A stretch of DNA of 64,000 nucleotides, taken from contig QHZD01000026.1 of assembly GCA_003225315.1 (NCBI GenBank), positions 107,708-171,707 on the forward strand, read 5' to 3'. The stretch comes from Acidobacteriota bacterium. Its GTDB lineage: Bacteria; Acidobacteriota; Terriglobia; Acidiferrales; UBA7541. Within the stretch, counting starts at the first letter, position 1; each line of letters starts with the position of its first letter. The translations under genes were made by a program, and so were the position numbers. The notes beneath the pieces were generated by a model. That model saw only the letters and a program-made list of their open reading frames with translations, searched no databases and was not told the DNA's origin. Below are positions 31,084 through 39,252 of the stretch, piece by piece.

Positions 31084-31114
31084 GGTGCGTACAGCCAAGC
31101 CAAACTGTCTGAAG

Positions 31115-31354
31115 CTAACGCAACACCGCTGCTCGATATCCGGCTAAGCTCCAGACACCTTGAGCTTCATCATGTCGAAGCAGGTAGTGGTCGCCATCGT
31201 CGACGAGCACGCGAAAGTAAGTCGCTCCCGGGGAGTACCAGCGGTCTTCAATCGCGACAATTTCCCTGGCTCCATCGCGCAATTTCAGCCTTACGGGACG
31301 TTCGTCAGCCTTGTACCCGGAATAACACTCCACACGGACAATTTGTTCATGCAT
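31115..31354 (-). CDS. Small conserved-looking protein, 79 aa
   Basis: MHEQIVRVECYSGYKADERP, a compact beta-rich protein with RYFRVL-type strands and a central ED-R-W-Y-S-P-G motif (IEDRWYSPGATYFRVLVDDG). It resembles small DUF6504-like proteins but this is not certain. Start ATG at 31354 overlaps the end of the YihY gene by 8 bp (ATGCATGA), which indicates translational coupling. Function unknown. Confidence 0.6.
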   Translation of the reverse strand: MHEQIVRVECYSGYKADERPVRLKLRDGAREIVAIEDRWYSPGATYFRVLVDDGDHYLLRHDEAQGVWSLAGYRAAVLR

Positions 31355-32198
31355 GAACCTGAGCCTCTTTGCGGCTTTCCGCGAGCTCCGCGTTCCATGC
31401 CGCTCCAAGGAAAACAATCACAGCGGAGAGCTGCATCCAGATAATTAACCCAATCACCGCGGCCAAGCCGCCATACACGACGCTGTACGGCACGCGCCGC
31501 ACGTAAATTCCAAAGAGCACGTCCACCAGCCACCATAGGAGCGTGGCGACCATCGCTCCGGGCAGGACGTTGCGCATACTTTCCTCCCGGGGACGGGCCA
31601 CGCGATAAATCACAGTCAGCGCCAGCATGGCCAGCACCATGGCGGCAGCGGGGAAAAAGAAATTCCACCAGCCTTGCAAAATGGTGTGTTTGCCTACTTC
31701 GTGCGCGATCCATCGGCGCAAGGGCTTACCCAGAACCCCAAGGATGGTTGCTCCCAGCAGCGGAGCAATCGTCACCAGCAGCAGCATCAAGCCGCGCACT
31801 TGCCGGTGCAAAAATCCAAGCTCATCCGTGTCTCCATAGATGGTGTGAATGCCGTGCATCACCAGCTTCATGACTTGTGAACCCGCGAGCAGCGTTCCGG
31901 TCCATCCCAGTGCTGCGACCTTCCATGCTTCTGGTCCTCGCTTCGCCAGAAACTCCGAGACAATTGCCTGGCTGCCCGGAGGCAAAAATTGCGTGAAGTC
32001 CGCGATTAGGTCAAACAAACTCGTCTTACCGCCGATCCGGCTCGTCGCCAGCGCCACGGCAATCAGCAAAGTCGGAAAAAAGGCCAGAAAGAGATTGAAA
32101 GCAATCGCCTGCGAAATCACGCTGCACCGCGGAAATACACGCGCAAACATGCCGTACGCGCGCCGGAGGAGCCGTAGCGCTAAATTCATAGCGGGCAT
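31347..32198 (-). CDS. YihY/BrkB-family inner membrane protein
   Basis: A 283-residue polytopic membrane protein of the YihY/virulence factor BrkB family, formerly called ribonuclease BN. Six to seven helices are visible; QAIAFNLFLAFFPTLLIAVAL is the conserved N-terminal helix and PGAMVATLLWWLVDVLFGIYV the conserved loop and helix near the C-terminus. The signature YSVVYGGLAAVIGLIIWMQL is present. Function unestablished; the RNase name is historical. Upstream of and coupled to the 79-aa gene. Confidence 0.85.
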   Translation of the reverse strand: MPAMNLALRLLRRAYGMFARVFPRCSVISQAIAFNLFLAFFPTLLIAVALATSRIGGKTSLFDLIADFTQFLPPGSQAIVSEFLAKRGPEAWKVAALGWTGTLLAGSQVMKLVMHGIHTIYGDTDELGFLHRQVRGLMLLLVTIAPLLGATILGVLGKPLRRWIAHEVGKHTILQGWWNFFFPAAAMVLAMLALTVIYRVARPREESMRNVLPGAMVATLLWWLVDVLFGIYVRRVPYSVVYGGLAAVIGLIIWMQLSAVIVFLGAAWNAELAESRKEAQVHA

Positions 32199-32263
32199 TA
32201 TACCTGCACGGCTCCTGCATCGTGCGGTTCAGCCCGCCGACTCAGCGCTCTCCTCTGACTCTG

Positions 32264-32854
32264 TCACGCTGGTTTCTCCATGTGAATCACGGGGAGCGAT
32301 TCTCCATTCGCCAGCGAGATCGAGATGGGTTTCACGGCGACATAGCCCTTGGCACCGAAAAGCTTTGCTCCGGTCAGCGTTGCGCCCATTTCGAAGCGAG
32401 TAAATCCGGCGGATTTTGCCGCATCCTCGCAAGCCTGGAGGATCATGCTACCGACTCCCTGGCGCGCCCAGTCCGGATGGATAAAAAACGCCCGAATCTT
32501 TGCCGCATCGTGATGAGGGTCCAGAAGAGCATCTTCGCGTCTTGTCCAGTGATCGCTGCCGTAGAGCGTCTTGCGCTTGCTCCAGCCGCCGCAACCGATG
32601 ATCATCAATCCGGTTTGCGAGTTTATTGCTTCGGAACGATGCGCTGCGCCAGCGTCAGTCTCCGCCACAAAATACGTTCCGTCGGCGATAAGCTGGCTAT
32701 CGACGCCAAAAACCGTTTTGAGGGCACCTTCGATTTGCGCTTGCGTGTAGTCTTGAGCCTGCAATCCGCGGACGGACGCTTCGATCAATTCACCCAAAAT
32801 GGGCACATCTTCGGGAACAGCGAGCCGGAGGTGAATCCTGGTTTGACTCATCAT
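32264..32854 (-). CDS. GNAT-family N-acetyltransferase
   Basis: A 196-residue acetyl-CoA-dependent transferase. Early strand IHLRLAVPEDVPILGELIEA; acetyl-CoA-binding motif A is IRAFFIHPDWARQGVGSMIL, with the Q/R-x-x-G-x-G/A loop ARQGVGS. The substrate is not predictable. It may use either of two ATGs at 32854 and 32851. Stands alone between YihY and the PilZ gene. Confidence 0.8.
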   Translation of the reverse strand: MMSQTRIHLRLAVPEDVPILGELIEASVRGLQAQDYTQAQIEGALKTVFGVDSQLIADGTYFVAETDAGAAHRSEAINSQTGLMIIGCGGWSKRKTLYGSDHWTRREDALLDPHHDAAKIRAFFIHPDWARQGVGSMILQACEDAAKSAGFTRFEMGATLTGAKLFGAKGYVAVKPISISLANGESLPVIHMEKPA

Positions 32855-32929
32855 TCGAAAGCGAAGCTATGTGGAATTCTATCGTGGAGTGTTGCAGAGA
32901 GGTGAGCCTCAACAGGGATAATGCGATTT

Positions 32930-33292
32930 TCAGTGGGAATTCCGAGCCGCACGCAATCTGGTCAACAAGGCAGCGAGTTTCGGCCGGTCCTGTTCACTGA
33001 GCGCCGTGAATTTCAGCCCTAATCCGATTCCAGAGCTTGCATGCCGCACTTCGGCGTCGGCGCGGATCTGCCCTTCTTGCACTAGAAAATCCAATCTGGC
33101 TCGGACACCCTCATCCTTCGGCTCGGATGTCTCGATGAACAATCCCCCCATGCTCATATCGCGTACGCGCGAGACGTCTTCGCGTCCATGGCATCGCCAG
33201 TACACCCACACGTCTCCGGGCGTTGGTACGCGGGAGGTCAATCTCCTGGAGGGAGAAGTTGCGGGACGCGACGTCGTCTTGCCGGGCACCAT
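32930..33292 (-). CDS. PilZ-domain protein
   Basis: A 120-residue single PilZ domain. The c-di-GMP-binding pieces are visible: an N-terminal RLTSR (RxxxR type) and RVRDMSMGGLFIET, matching D/NxSxxG, followed by the C-terminal strand pairs GIGLGLKF. It probably senses c-di-GMP and acts on a partner protein; target unknown. A second PilZ gene lies 4.6 kb away. Ribosome-binding site is weak. Confidence 0.8.
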   Translation of the reverse strand: MVPGKTTSRPATSPSRRLTSRVPTPGDVWVYWRCHGREDVSRVRDMSMGGLFIETSEPKDEGVRARLDFLVQEGQIRADAEVRHASSGIGLGLKFTALSEQDRPKLAALLTRLRAARNSH

Positions 33293-33381
33293 GGTCTTAA
33301 GGGTCGATCGCCCAATTCAGCATAAACAGGCGATATGACGGTAGTGTCAAAATCTCCTGAATCGTTTCACAAAACGGCCAA

Positions 33382-34086
33382 CTATTCGTGCAAGACCACG
33401 CTCAGCAACGAACTGTTGACCTGAAGTCCGCCGTTGTAACGAATGAATCCCAACTTGCGGAATTTATTCATAAAAAAGTTGACCCTCGAGCGCGTCGTAC
33501 CAATCATCTCCGCGAGCACTTCCTGGGATACTTCGGGACGCACCTTTTGAGGCTCTGAGTTCCGGCCATAGCGAGTGAGCAACAGAAGGGTCCGCGCCAG
33601 CCGCTTCTCGCTGGAGTTAAAGAGCTGATCGATCAAATCCTCCTCAATGCGGATATTGCGAGAAAGGATGTAAGCCATGAAGCGGTCGGAGAGTGCATGC
33701 TCCGCGTGAAGCACCCGCATCATCTCTTTTTTTTCAATGACTAGGATGGACGTGGGGGCAATCGTCGTGGCGGTTCCCATGCGAACTTCCTGCCCTGCCA
33801 GACACCCCTCGCCAAAAAAGTCGGAGGGCCCCAGAATGGCCACGACCGCTTCTTTGCCAACCTCGTTAACAACGGACAGTTTTACGCCACCTTCCTGGAT
33901 ATACATCACACTAGTGGCAAAATCCCCTTGGGAGTAGACCTTCTGCAACTTTCGATACACCACAACCTTTCTCGACACGCCGGCGGAATCCAGAAAAGCC
34001 TGGGCATCAAAGGCATTCTTTTCCCTGGATTTTCTTTTGGATTTTCTTTTGGATTTTCTTTTGCGTGAACTCGCGATAGCGTTCAT
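33382..34086 (-). CDS. Crp/Fnr-family transcriptional regulator with basic N-terminal repeat
   Basis: About 234 residues. The N-terminus is a Lys/Arg/Ser tract (RKRKSKRKSKRKSREK). A cyclic-nucleotide-binding domain follows (VYSQGDFATSVMYIQEGGVK ... GPSDFFGEGCLAGQ), then a dimer helix and a Crp-type winged helix (VSQEVLAEMIGTTRSRVNFF). It lacks the four Cys of an Fe-S Fnr, so it is not an oxygen sensor of that kind. The ATG at 34086 is preferred over an upstream one at 34209, whose extension is not family-like. Target genes are not evident. Confidence 0.85.
   Translation of the reverse strand: MNAIASSRKRKSKRKSKRKSREKNAFDAQAFLDSAGVSRKVVVYRKLQKVYSQGDFATSVMYIQEGGVKLSVVNEVGKEAVVAILGPSDFFGEGCLAGQEVRMGTATTIAPTSILVIEKKEMMRVLHAEHALSDRFMAYILSRNIRIEEDLIDQLFNSSEKRLARTLLLLTRYGRNSEPQKVRPEVSQEVLAEMIGTTRSRVNFFMNKFRKLGFIRYNGGLQVNSSLLSVVLHE
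34027..34062. repeat. Three exact 12-bp tandem repeats coding Lys-Ser-Lys-Arg
   Basis: GGATTTTCTTTT occurs three times in a row on the plus strand (34027-34038, 34039-34050, 34051-34062), coding a KRKS repeat of the Crp-like protein. Length changes would keep frame. Confidence 0.85.
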
Positions 34087-34244
34087 AAAACACCGCTTGA
34101 AGAGGATTTTATCAAAATTAAACTGCTCAAGACAGGGTTTTTGCCTGGTTGTTAAATGCAAAGTTAGTCCGCGCCGTCGGGGGCCGTAGCCGCAATTTCG
34201 CATATCCACTATTTCAAAGCTAGCCCTCGAATTAGTTCGGATTC

Positions 34245-34412
34245 TTACCTTTCACGACGGGACGGTTTCCTTGCCTTAGTCAATCGCACCGGCAAGGACA
34301 AATTGGCATACTCTTTTCGCGCGGACTTGGCCACGCGTGACTTGGCCATTTCTTTCCGAACGCCAGCAAGCGTCGCTCGGCGAGATGCCTCCATCGCCTT
34401 TTTCTTAGGCAT
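34245..34412 (-). CDS. Possible small very basic protein, 55 aa
   Basis: MPKKKAMEASRRATLAGVRK and a tail of similar composition, about a third Lys/Arg. It could be a nucleic-acid-binding or ribosome-associated peptide, or a spurious ORF. No good ribosome-binding site precedes the ATG at 34412. No family recognised. Confidence 0.35.
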   Translation of the reverse strand: MPKKKAMEASRRATLAGVRKEMAKSRVAKSARKEYANLSLPVRLTKARKPSRRER

Positions 34413-34934
34413 GTTTACATGATGACGCAGAGACGGAAGCCTATCTGTGCAATTTGGGACAGGTGGGAGATACGGCACGGATTGTTATGGGACAGCCCTG
34501 GTCCATTGCCGCCGCATTGAATTGCGGAAAGAAGTCTACAGCGCATGGGCAGCGCTCGCGGACAGCACGGCCAAATCCCCTTTGCTGCTTGTTCCCCTTG
34601 CTGTAGGCCCGGTTCGATTCCAGCGACATGAACAGCGAGTCGATAGGCCGGGGCGGCAGCACCTTTCAACCCCAAACTGCCCCCCGGCGTAGTCATGGTT
34701 ACCTGGCTTCAGGCTATGAAACTGGATCCTCTAATGTCTGTTCAATTTTGCACATGAAGCAGTAGTCCGGTGCTTCTTACAGAACATGTTCCCCAACTCA
34801 CCCTCCGTGCTGGCAAATGCAAATCTCTAAATTTCGCATCTCCTCTCAGGTTTCCGGCTACCGGAGCACCGTTCACCGGTCGCTTGCCGCAGCGCAGGCC
34901 GCATCGTACACTCGAAGTCAGATGGCCCATTGAA
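34413..34934. other. Intergenic region, about 520 bp
   Basis: No credible gene. Short open frames here look random. A GGTTCGATTCC stretch at 34611-34621 recalls a tRNA T-arm but has no matching stems. Confidence 0.4.
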
Positions 34935-36305
34935 ATGGCCGCCAAACCGAAATCAGAGGATTCGTCCGTGACCACGCCTGCACATTTTGTACCGGCATCC
35001 CAGCTCGCACGCAGCGCGCGCAGCGAAGAAGCCGTCGCCAAGCACAAAAAATATCTATGGCCCTCGGTGACCAACTATTTCCAGCAGCCGCTGGTGGCCT
35101 ACCGCGGCGAGATGCAGCACCTCTGGGATGTGGAAGGCAACAAATATCTGGATTTCTTCGGCGGCATCCTTACCGTCTCCGTGGGACACTGCAACCCGAA
35201 AATCAGCAGCAAAGTAAGCGCACAAGTCAACTGGCTGCAGCACACTTCGACGCTCTACCCCACCGAACACATCGTGGCGCTCGCGGAAAAGATCGCGCAG
35301 ATCACTCCGGGGAATTTGCAGCAGAGCTTCTTCACCAATTCCGGCACCGAAGCCAACGAAGCCGCCATTTTGCTGGCGCGCATGTCCACCGGCAGTTTCG
35401 ATGTGGTTGCGCTGCGCCACGCCTATTCCGGCGGCTCCTCGCTCGCGAAAGCTGTCACGGCACACGCGCCTTATCGCAAGGCCGGCGTCATCAGCGTGGG
35501 CATTTCGCATGCCGTCAATCCCTACTGCTATCGCTGCCCGCTGCACTTGAAATATCCCGATTGCGAAGTGGCCTGCGCGGGAGACGTGGAAAACCTCATT
35601 CAAACCGGCACCAGCGGCAACATCGCGGCGTTCATCGCCGAACCGATTCAGGGCGTCGGCGGATTCATCACGCCACCGAAGGAGTACTTCAAGATCGTTT
35701 TCAATATCGTGAAAAAATACGGTGCGCTGTTCATCGCCGACGAAGTGCAGACGGGATGGGGCCGCACCGGAAAGAAATGGTTCGGCATTGAGCAGTGGGA
35801 AGTGATCCCGGACATGATCACCAGCGCGAAAGGCATGGCCAATGGTGTGCCTGTGGGCTTGACTGTCACCACGCCGGAAATCGCTGGCAGCTTCCAGGGC
35901 GCGAACATTGCCACGTTTGGCGGCAATCCCGTGACAAGCGTAGCGGCCAAAGCCACCATCGAACTGATCGAGGAAGAACATTTGCTGGAGAACGCGGACG
36001 TGGTCGGAAAATATTTCCGTAGCAAGCTGGAAGAATTGCAGGCAAAGCATTCGCTGATTGGCGACGTGCGCGGCATGGGACTGATGCAAGCGCTCGAATT
36101 GGTGAAAGACCGCAAAACGAAGGAGCCTGCTCCCGAAGCTACAACGCAAGTCATGGAGCGCGCGCGCCAAAACGGCCTGCTCATCGGCAAAGGCGGCCTC
36201 TACGGCAACACCCTGCGCCTCGCCCCCATGCTGAACACCACCAAGCCCGACGTCGACGAAGCCATCAAGCTCCTCGACAAATCGTTCAGCGAGGTCAAAG
36301 TCTAA
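34935..36305 (+). CDS. Class III aminotransferase (alanine-glyoxylate aminotransferase 2-like)
   Basis: A 456-residue PLP enzyme of the ornithine/AGXT2 class. Features: YLDFFGGILTVSVGHCNP, the PLP phosphate site NSGTEANEAA, LFIADEVQTGWGRTG and the Schiff-base lysine in ITSAKGMANGVPVG. A Cys-rich stretch CYRCPLHLKYPDCEVAC is family-typical. It probably moves an amino group from alanine, beta-alanine or a related amine to pyruvate or glyoxylate. ATG at 34935 gives the family-like N-terminus; a longer open frame from 34770 has no support. Separated from neighbours on both sides, so probably monocistronic. Confidence 0.87.
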   Translation: MAAKPKSEDSSVTTPAHFVPASQLARSARSEEAVAKHKKYLWPSVTNYFQQPLVAYRGEMQHLWDVEGNKYLDFFGGILTVSVGHCNPKISSKVSAQVNWLQHTSTLYPTEHIVALAEKIAQITPGNLQQSFFTNSGTEANEAAILLARMSTGSFDVVALRHAYSGGSSLAKAVTAHAPYRKAGVISVGISHAVNPYCYRCPLHLKYPDCEVACAGDVENLIQTGTSGNIAAFIAEPIQGVGGFITPPKEYFKIVFNIVKKYGALFIADEVQTGWGRTGKKWFGIEQWEVIPDMITSAKGMANGVPVGLTVTTPEIAGSFQGANIATFGGNPVTSVAAKATIELIEEEHLLENADVVGKYFRSKLEELQAKHSLIGDVRGMGLMQALELVKDRKTKEPAPEATTQVMERARQNGLLIGKGGLYGNTLRLAPMLNTTKPDVDEAIKLLDKSFSEVKV

Positions 36306-36315
36306 GTCTGTTTTT

Positions 36316-36708
36316 ATGCATCACTGGTATTTCGATGTTATTCGACTAATCCTCTGGCCTGTGTTTCCTGGGGTGCCCTTGCTAATTCTCGTTTGGGCCC
36401 TCTGGAGGTGGTCGCGTACAGTTCCGAGAATTGTCGAGCCAGCCTGGCGAAGCTACATCGCCTTCGTGGCAATTGGCCTGGCCGGGCTTTCCTCATTGCT
36501 ATGGTTCATTTCGCTTGTCTGGGCAAGATTGATCGGCGGGTTCCCGTTCTACGATCCCGTGCTCCTGCGTTTTTATCGGTGGGGATTCTTGACGGGCGTG
36601 GCTGGCCTGCTCATCAGTTTCGCAGGCAAAGGCAGACTAAGGTGGCCAGCGTGCGCTCTTTCCTTGCTTATGGCCTTGCTTTGGGTGATGGCGGCAACGG
36701 GAGAGTAA
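36316..36708 (+). CDS. Small membrane protein, about 4 helices
   Basis: A 130-residue protein with hydrophobic helices at about 10-30, 45-70, 85-103 and 108-127. No family recognised. The stop and the next start overlap as TAATG, which points to translational coupling with the following signal-peptide protein. Function unknown. Confidence 0.55.
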   Translation: MHHWYFDVIRLILWPVFPGVPLLILVWALWRWSRTVPRIVEPAWRSYIAFVAIGLAGLSSLLWFISLVWARLIGGFPFYDPVLLRFYRWGFLTGVAGLLISFAGKGRLRWPACALSLLMALLWVMAATGE

Positions 36709-37145
36709 TGTTTTCACGGCTGGAAATCTCGATGACGATCGTGCTGTTCTTTATCTCTATAGCATCTGCGACCGCCGACGGTATCAAGACCATCTGGAAA
36801 CCAGTGACATTTGCCATCGTGAAATTCAACGACGAGGCGCCCAAGTCCTGGAATATTTATCACACCGAGAAAAAAGGCCTGCTGCTGGTACACCTATGGA
36901 AGCGGTATCTCCTCGTCGACATGAAGGAACAAGAGGCTTACGAAATCGATCCGCAAACGGTGAAGCCCCACGGCGAAGAAGTGGAGTGGTCGCCCTCGGA
37001 TAAGCCCGAACAGCCGCTCGAGACTCCCGACTGGAAAACGCGCGACGTTGGCAGCATGCAACTCTTGCGATTCCGCCTCGGCAAGGATGGCCACATCCTC
37101 GAGCTGCAAATCCCTCTTCTCATCAACGGTAAACCCGCGTACTGA
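36708..37145 (+). CDS. Small secreted hypothetical protein, 145 aa
   Basis: The N-terminus (MFSRLEISMTIVLFFISIAS) is a signal peptide ending near ATADG; a mixed alpha/beta domain follows, with IYHTEKKGLLLVHLWKRYLL and LLRFRLGKDGHILELQIP strands. No known family. Overlaps the upstream membrane protein gene by one base and has GGGAGAG 3 nt before the ATG. Immediately followed by two REP-like palindromes. Confidence 0.6.
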   Translation: MFSRLEISMTIVLFFISIASATADGIKTIWKPVTFAIVKFNDEAPKSWNIYHTEKKGLLLVHLWKRYLLVDMKEQEAYEIDPQTVKPHGEEVEWSPSDKPEQPLETPDWKTRDVGSMQLLRFRLGKDGHILELQIPLLINGKPAY

Positions 37146-37150
37146 ATGAC

Positions 37151-37176
37151 CTGTAGCTCAGGCCTTCAGGCCTGAG
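37151..37176. repeat. REP-like palindrome, family A
   Basis: CTGTAGCTCAGGCCTTCAGG followed by CCTGAG. The same element, inverted, recurs at 50204-50229 and 53740-53765. Confidence 0.8.
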
Positions 37177-37217
37177 GCTTTTGCTTCGAGGTTGGCATCG
37201 CGCTGCAGACAAGGAAG

Positions 37218-37244
37218 CCTCACCCCTAAAGGAGTGAGCTACAG
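37218..37244. repeat. REP-like palindrome, family B
   Basis: CCTCACCCCTAAAGGAGTGA followed by GCTACAG. Related copies at 50332-50358 and 51168-51195. Confidence 0.8.
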
Positions 37245-37268
37245 GGAATGAGCTTTGCAGCGGAGAGA

Positions 37269-37865
37269 TTACCGGCGATACACGCCGTAATACCACGGGA
37301 TCCCGAGCGCGCCCGGTTTGACGCCCACAGACACCGCATCACCAGCGTGAAAGCGACCGAAATCATCAAAATTCACGGCCAGCCGTTCGACTCTCCGCCC
37401 TTCGCGCCAGGAATGAACGATCAGCCGCCGTGTGCCGAGGACGATTCCCGACATGTTGTAGCGGCCATCCACAGTTGTGGCGTAATAGGTTGCGTTCTCT
37501 TTTGCGTCCAACGCTCCGTTCGCCAGTAGCGTCGCAGCTAAAATCCACGGCAGCGGGATGAATCCCGCGTACACGCGCTTGAGCACTTCAAGTTCAAGGT
37601 GATTTCGCGCCCGGCGTTCGAGAATCACCGCGATGGCCAGCGCGACAAAGAAAAACCCTCCGAAAAACACCAGCATCAGGTCCAACTCGAGCGGTGGATA
37701 AATCTGGCTGACGTAAGGAAACGCCAGCGACCCAGCGAGAAAAATCGCCGTGCGCTTGAGCAGTCGCCTCCGGAACATGACTTCCGCGGCCGCCGAAGTC
37801 AGGCCGCACGAGGGACACTGATCCGCAATCCTCTCCGCACCGCAATCAACGCAGCGTGTCATCAT
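37269..37865 (-). CDS. Zinc-ribbon membrane protein
   Basis: A 198-residue protein with an N-terminal zinc ribbon (CVDCGAERIADQCPSCG), two membrane helices (about 37-58 and 62-80) and another near 100-117, then a beta-rich C-terminal domain. Topology suggests a cytoplasmic zinc ribbon on a membrane protein. No function can be assigned. It may be the second gene of a unit with the PilZ gene (18 bp gap). Confidence 0.65.
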   Translation of the reverse strand: MMTRCVDCGAERIADQCPSCGLTSAAAEVMFRRRLLKRTAIFLAGSLAFPYVSQIYPPLELDLMLVFFGGFFFVALAIAVILERRARNHLELEVLKRVYAGFIPLPWILAATLLANGALDAKENATYYATTVDGRYNMSGIVLGTRRLIVHSWREGRRVERLAVNFDDFGRFHAGDAVSVGVKPGALGIPWYYGVYRR

Positions 37866-37883
37866 TCTTAGTATAAGACGGGA

Positions 37884-38222
37884 TTACGTGCCCGGAGTGG
37901 AGAGTGAGGAAAGCAGCTCGTGGAAAAGCTTCTGGCTTTCGGATTCGGAGACCGCCACGGACACGCCCATGCCCTTCCCGGGCTCGATCCGCTTCACGAA
38001 ACAGTCGAGTTTTACGGGGCGATCGAGAGTCAGTCGCGCGGTAAAGCCAGCGCCGACCCAGAGAGGATCGACAGCTTCGATAAACATTCCGTTTGAGCTG
38101 ATGTCGCGCGTGCTTCCGCGAAGGACCGCGGAGCCCCATTCGATCTCGAGGTTGGCACGGAACGAGTAGCGCGGCGCCCAGCGGCGTTCGAGTCGCCGGG
38201 CGGGATGATCCCCAATGCCCAT
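37884..38222 (-). CDS. PilZ-domain protein
   Basis: A 112-residue single PilZ domain. RWAPR near the N-terminus fits the RxxxR motif and TRDISSNGMFIE fits D/NxSxxG, so c-di-GMP binding is expected. The target is unknown. It is followed 18 bp later by the zinc-ribbon membrane protein, a plausible partner. Upstream lies a 24-bp inverted repeat (38320-38343) which may be regulatory. Confidence 0.78.
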   Translation of the reverse strand: MGIGDHPARRLERRWAPRYSFRANLEIEWGSAVLRGSTRDISSNGMFIEAVDPLWVGAGFTARLTLDRPVKLDCFVKRIEPGKGMGVSVAVSESESQKLFHELLSSLSTPGT

Positions 38223-38319
38223 GAATCTGGTGCAACCCCCTGCCGGGGATTACGTACCACGGCGCTCGGGCGAAATCGCCGCCTCTCTGCTGTAAGCATA
38301 CGCCTTCTTCCACCACAAC

Positions 38320-38343
38320 ACATACGACGCCGGAGGCGTATGT
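38320..38343. repeat. Inverted repeat upstream of the PilZ gene
   Basis: ACATACG (38320-38326) and CGTATGT (38337-38343) around a GC-rich 10-bp centre, in the region upstream of the PilZ start. It could be an operator or an RNA hairpin. Confidence 0.4.
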
Positions 38344-38418
38344 TTTGTTCCCGGCAATGTGAGCTTCGATGCAGAGCAAGTCGTTTAGGTACATGCTCTC
38401 AAATGGAGGACCGGATAC

Positions 38419-39249
38419 TCAGTCTTTACTCGGCCCGTGAGGATCATCGGCAGGGTTGTTCACCCTTGCCGTCTTTTCACCCGCGCGCATGCGGCGCTGG
38501 ACTTCGGCCTGCAGATACTTCCGAAGGCTTTCCGGAACGATGCCGGGCGAGGCCAATTCGCGCAGATCAGATACGGTGAGGTGCGGCAGATAGGAAAGAA
38601 CCGTCGCCAGCGGCGCCGCGGGATGCCGGATGAGTGCCAGACGGATGTTATAGCTGATCGACCACTTGCGATGCTGAATGATGGCCGGAATCACTGGAAC
38701 GGGAAGTTTCTCGCGGGACAGGGCCTTCAAAACTTGTGCTTCGGTCATGTACGGGTTGTCTAGAACGACAGAAATCACTTGCGCATGGCCTTCCGCGAGC
38801 AACGCGCCGGCCACGCGCGCCGGCCCGCGTCGCGCCAGGGTGATTTTCTGCCCCAGCGGAAGCTGCGGCAGCCGTGCAATTAATTGCTCTTCGGCGTTGC
38901 GCTTCAGTTCGGCGGAAATACCCGGCAAAATCGCAACTTGCACCAGATCCATCAGGTAAAGATCGCGTAGCAGCCGCAGGCTGACCAGCCGCGCGGTCCG
39001 CGGATGAAACGCCAGCGCCTTTTTGACTCGGTAGCTTTTTAGGAGCGCTTTCCTTCGCGCGATTTCTTCGAGAATTTCTCCCGGCAAATCTTTTCGCTCA
39101 AGCAGCAGGCAGACTTGCGTTTCGTCCAGCGCCGGATTCTCGAGCAATGCGAGGAGCACGTCAGCCGAAGGATGGTGCACCAGCCCGGCAAGCTCTTCGC
39201 CTGTGGCCATGAGCGCGCGTTCGCGATCCTTGTCCTTGAGGTCCGCCAT
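38419..39249 (-). CDS. All-helical HEAT/DUF2336-like protein
   Basis: A 276-residue soluble protein made of helical pairs in a repeat pattern: HPSADVLLALLENPALDETQ, HPRTARLVSLRLLRDLYLMD, VLDNPYMTEAQVLKALSREK and RHPAAPLATVLSYLPHLTVS. It resembles HEAT-like or leucine-rich-variant repeats such as DUF2336, which serve as protein scaffolds. It starts 3 bp after the sugar-kinase stop and is thus co-transcribed with it. Function unknown. Confidence 0.65.
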   Translation of the reverse strand: MADLKDKDRERALMATGEELAGLVHHPSADVLLALLENPALDETQVCLLLERKDLPGEILEEIARRKALLKSYRVKKALAFHPRTARLVSLRLLRDLYLMDLVQVAILPGISAELKRNAEEQLIARLPQLPLGQKITLARRGPARVAGALLAEGHAQVISVVLDNPYMTEAQVLKALSREKLPVPVIPAIIQHRKWSISYNIRLALIRHPAAPLATVLSYLPHLTVSDLRELASPGIVPESLRKYLQAEVQRRMRAGEKTARVNNPADDPHGPSKD

Positions 39250-39252
39250 GAC

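Noticed and set aside
34611..34621. tRNA T-arm-like GGTTCGATTCC
   Set aside because: No pairing T-stem, anticodon or acceptor arms; no tRNA found here or elsewhere.
38222..38400. Possible c-di-GMP riboswitch before the PilZ gene
   Set aside because: Lacks the conserved GEMM core; only a simple inverted repeat is present.
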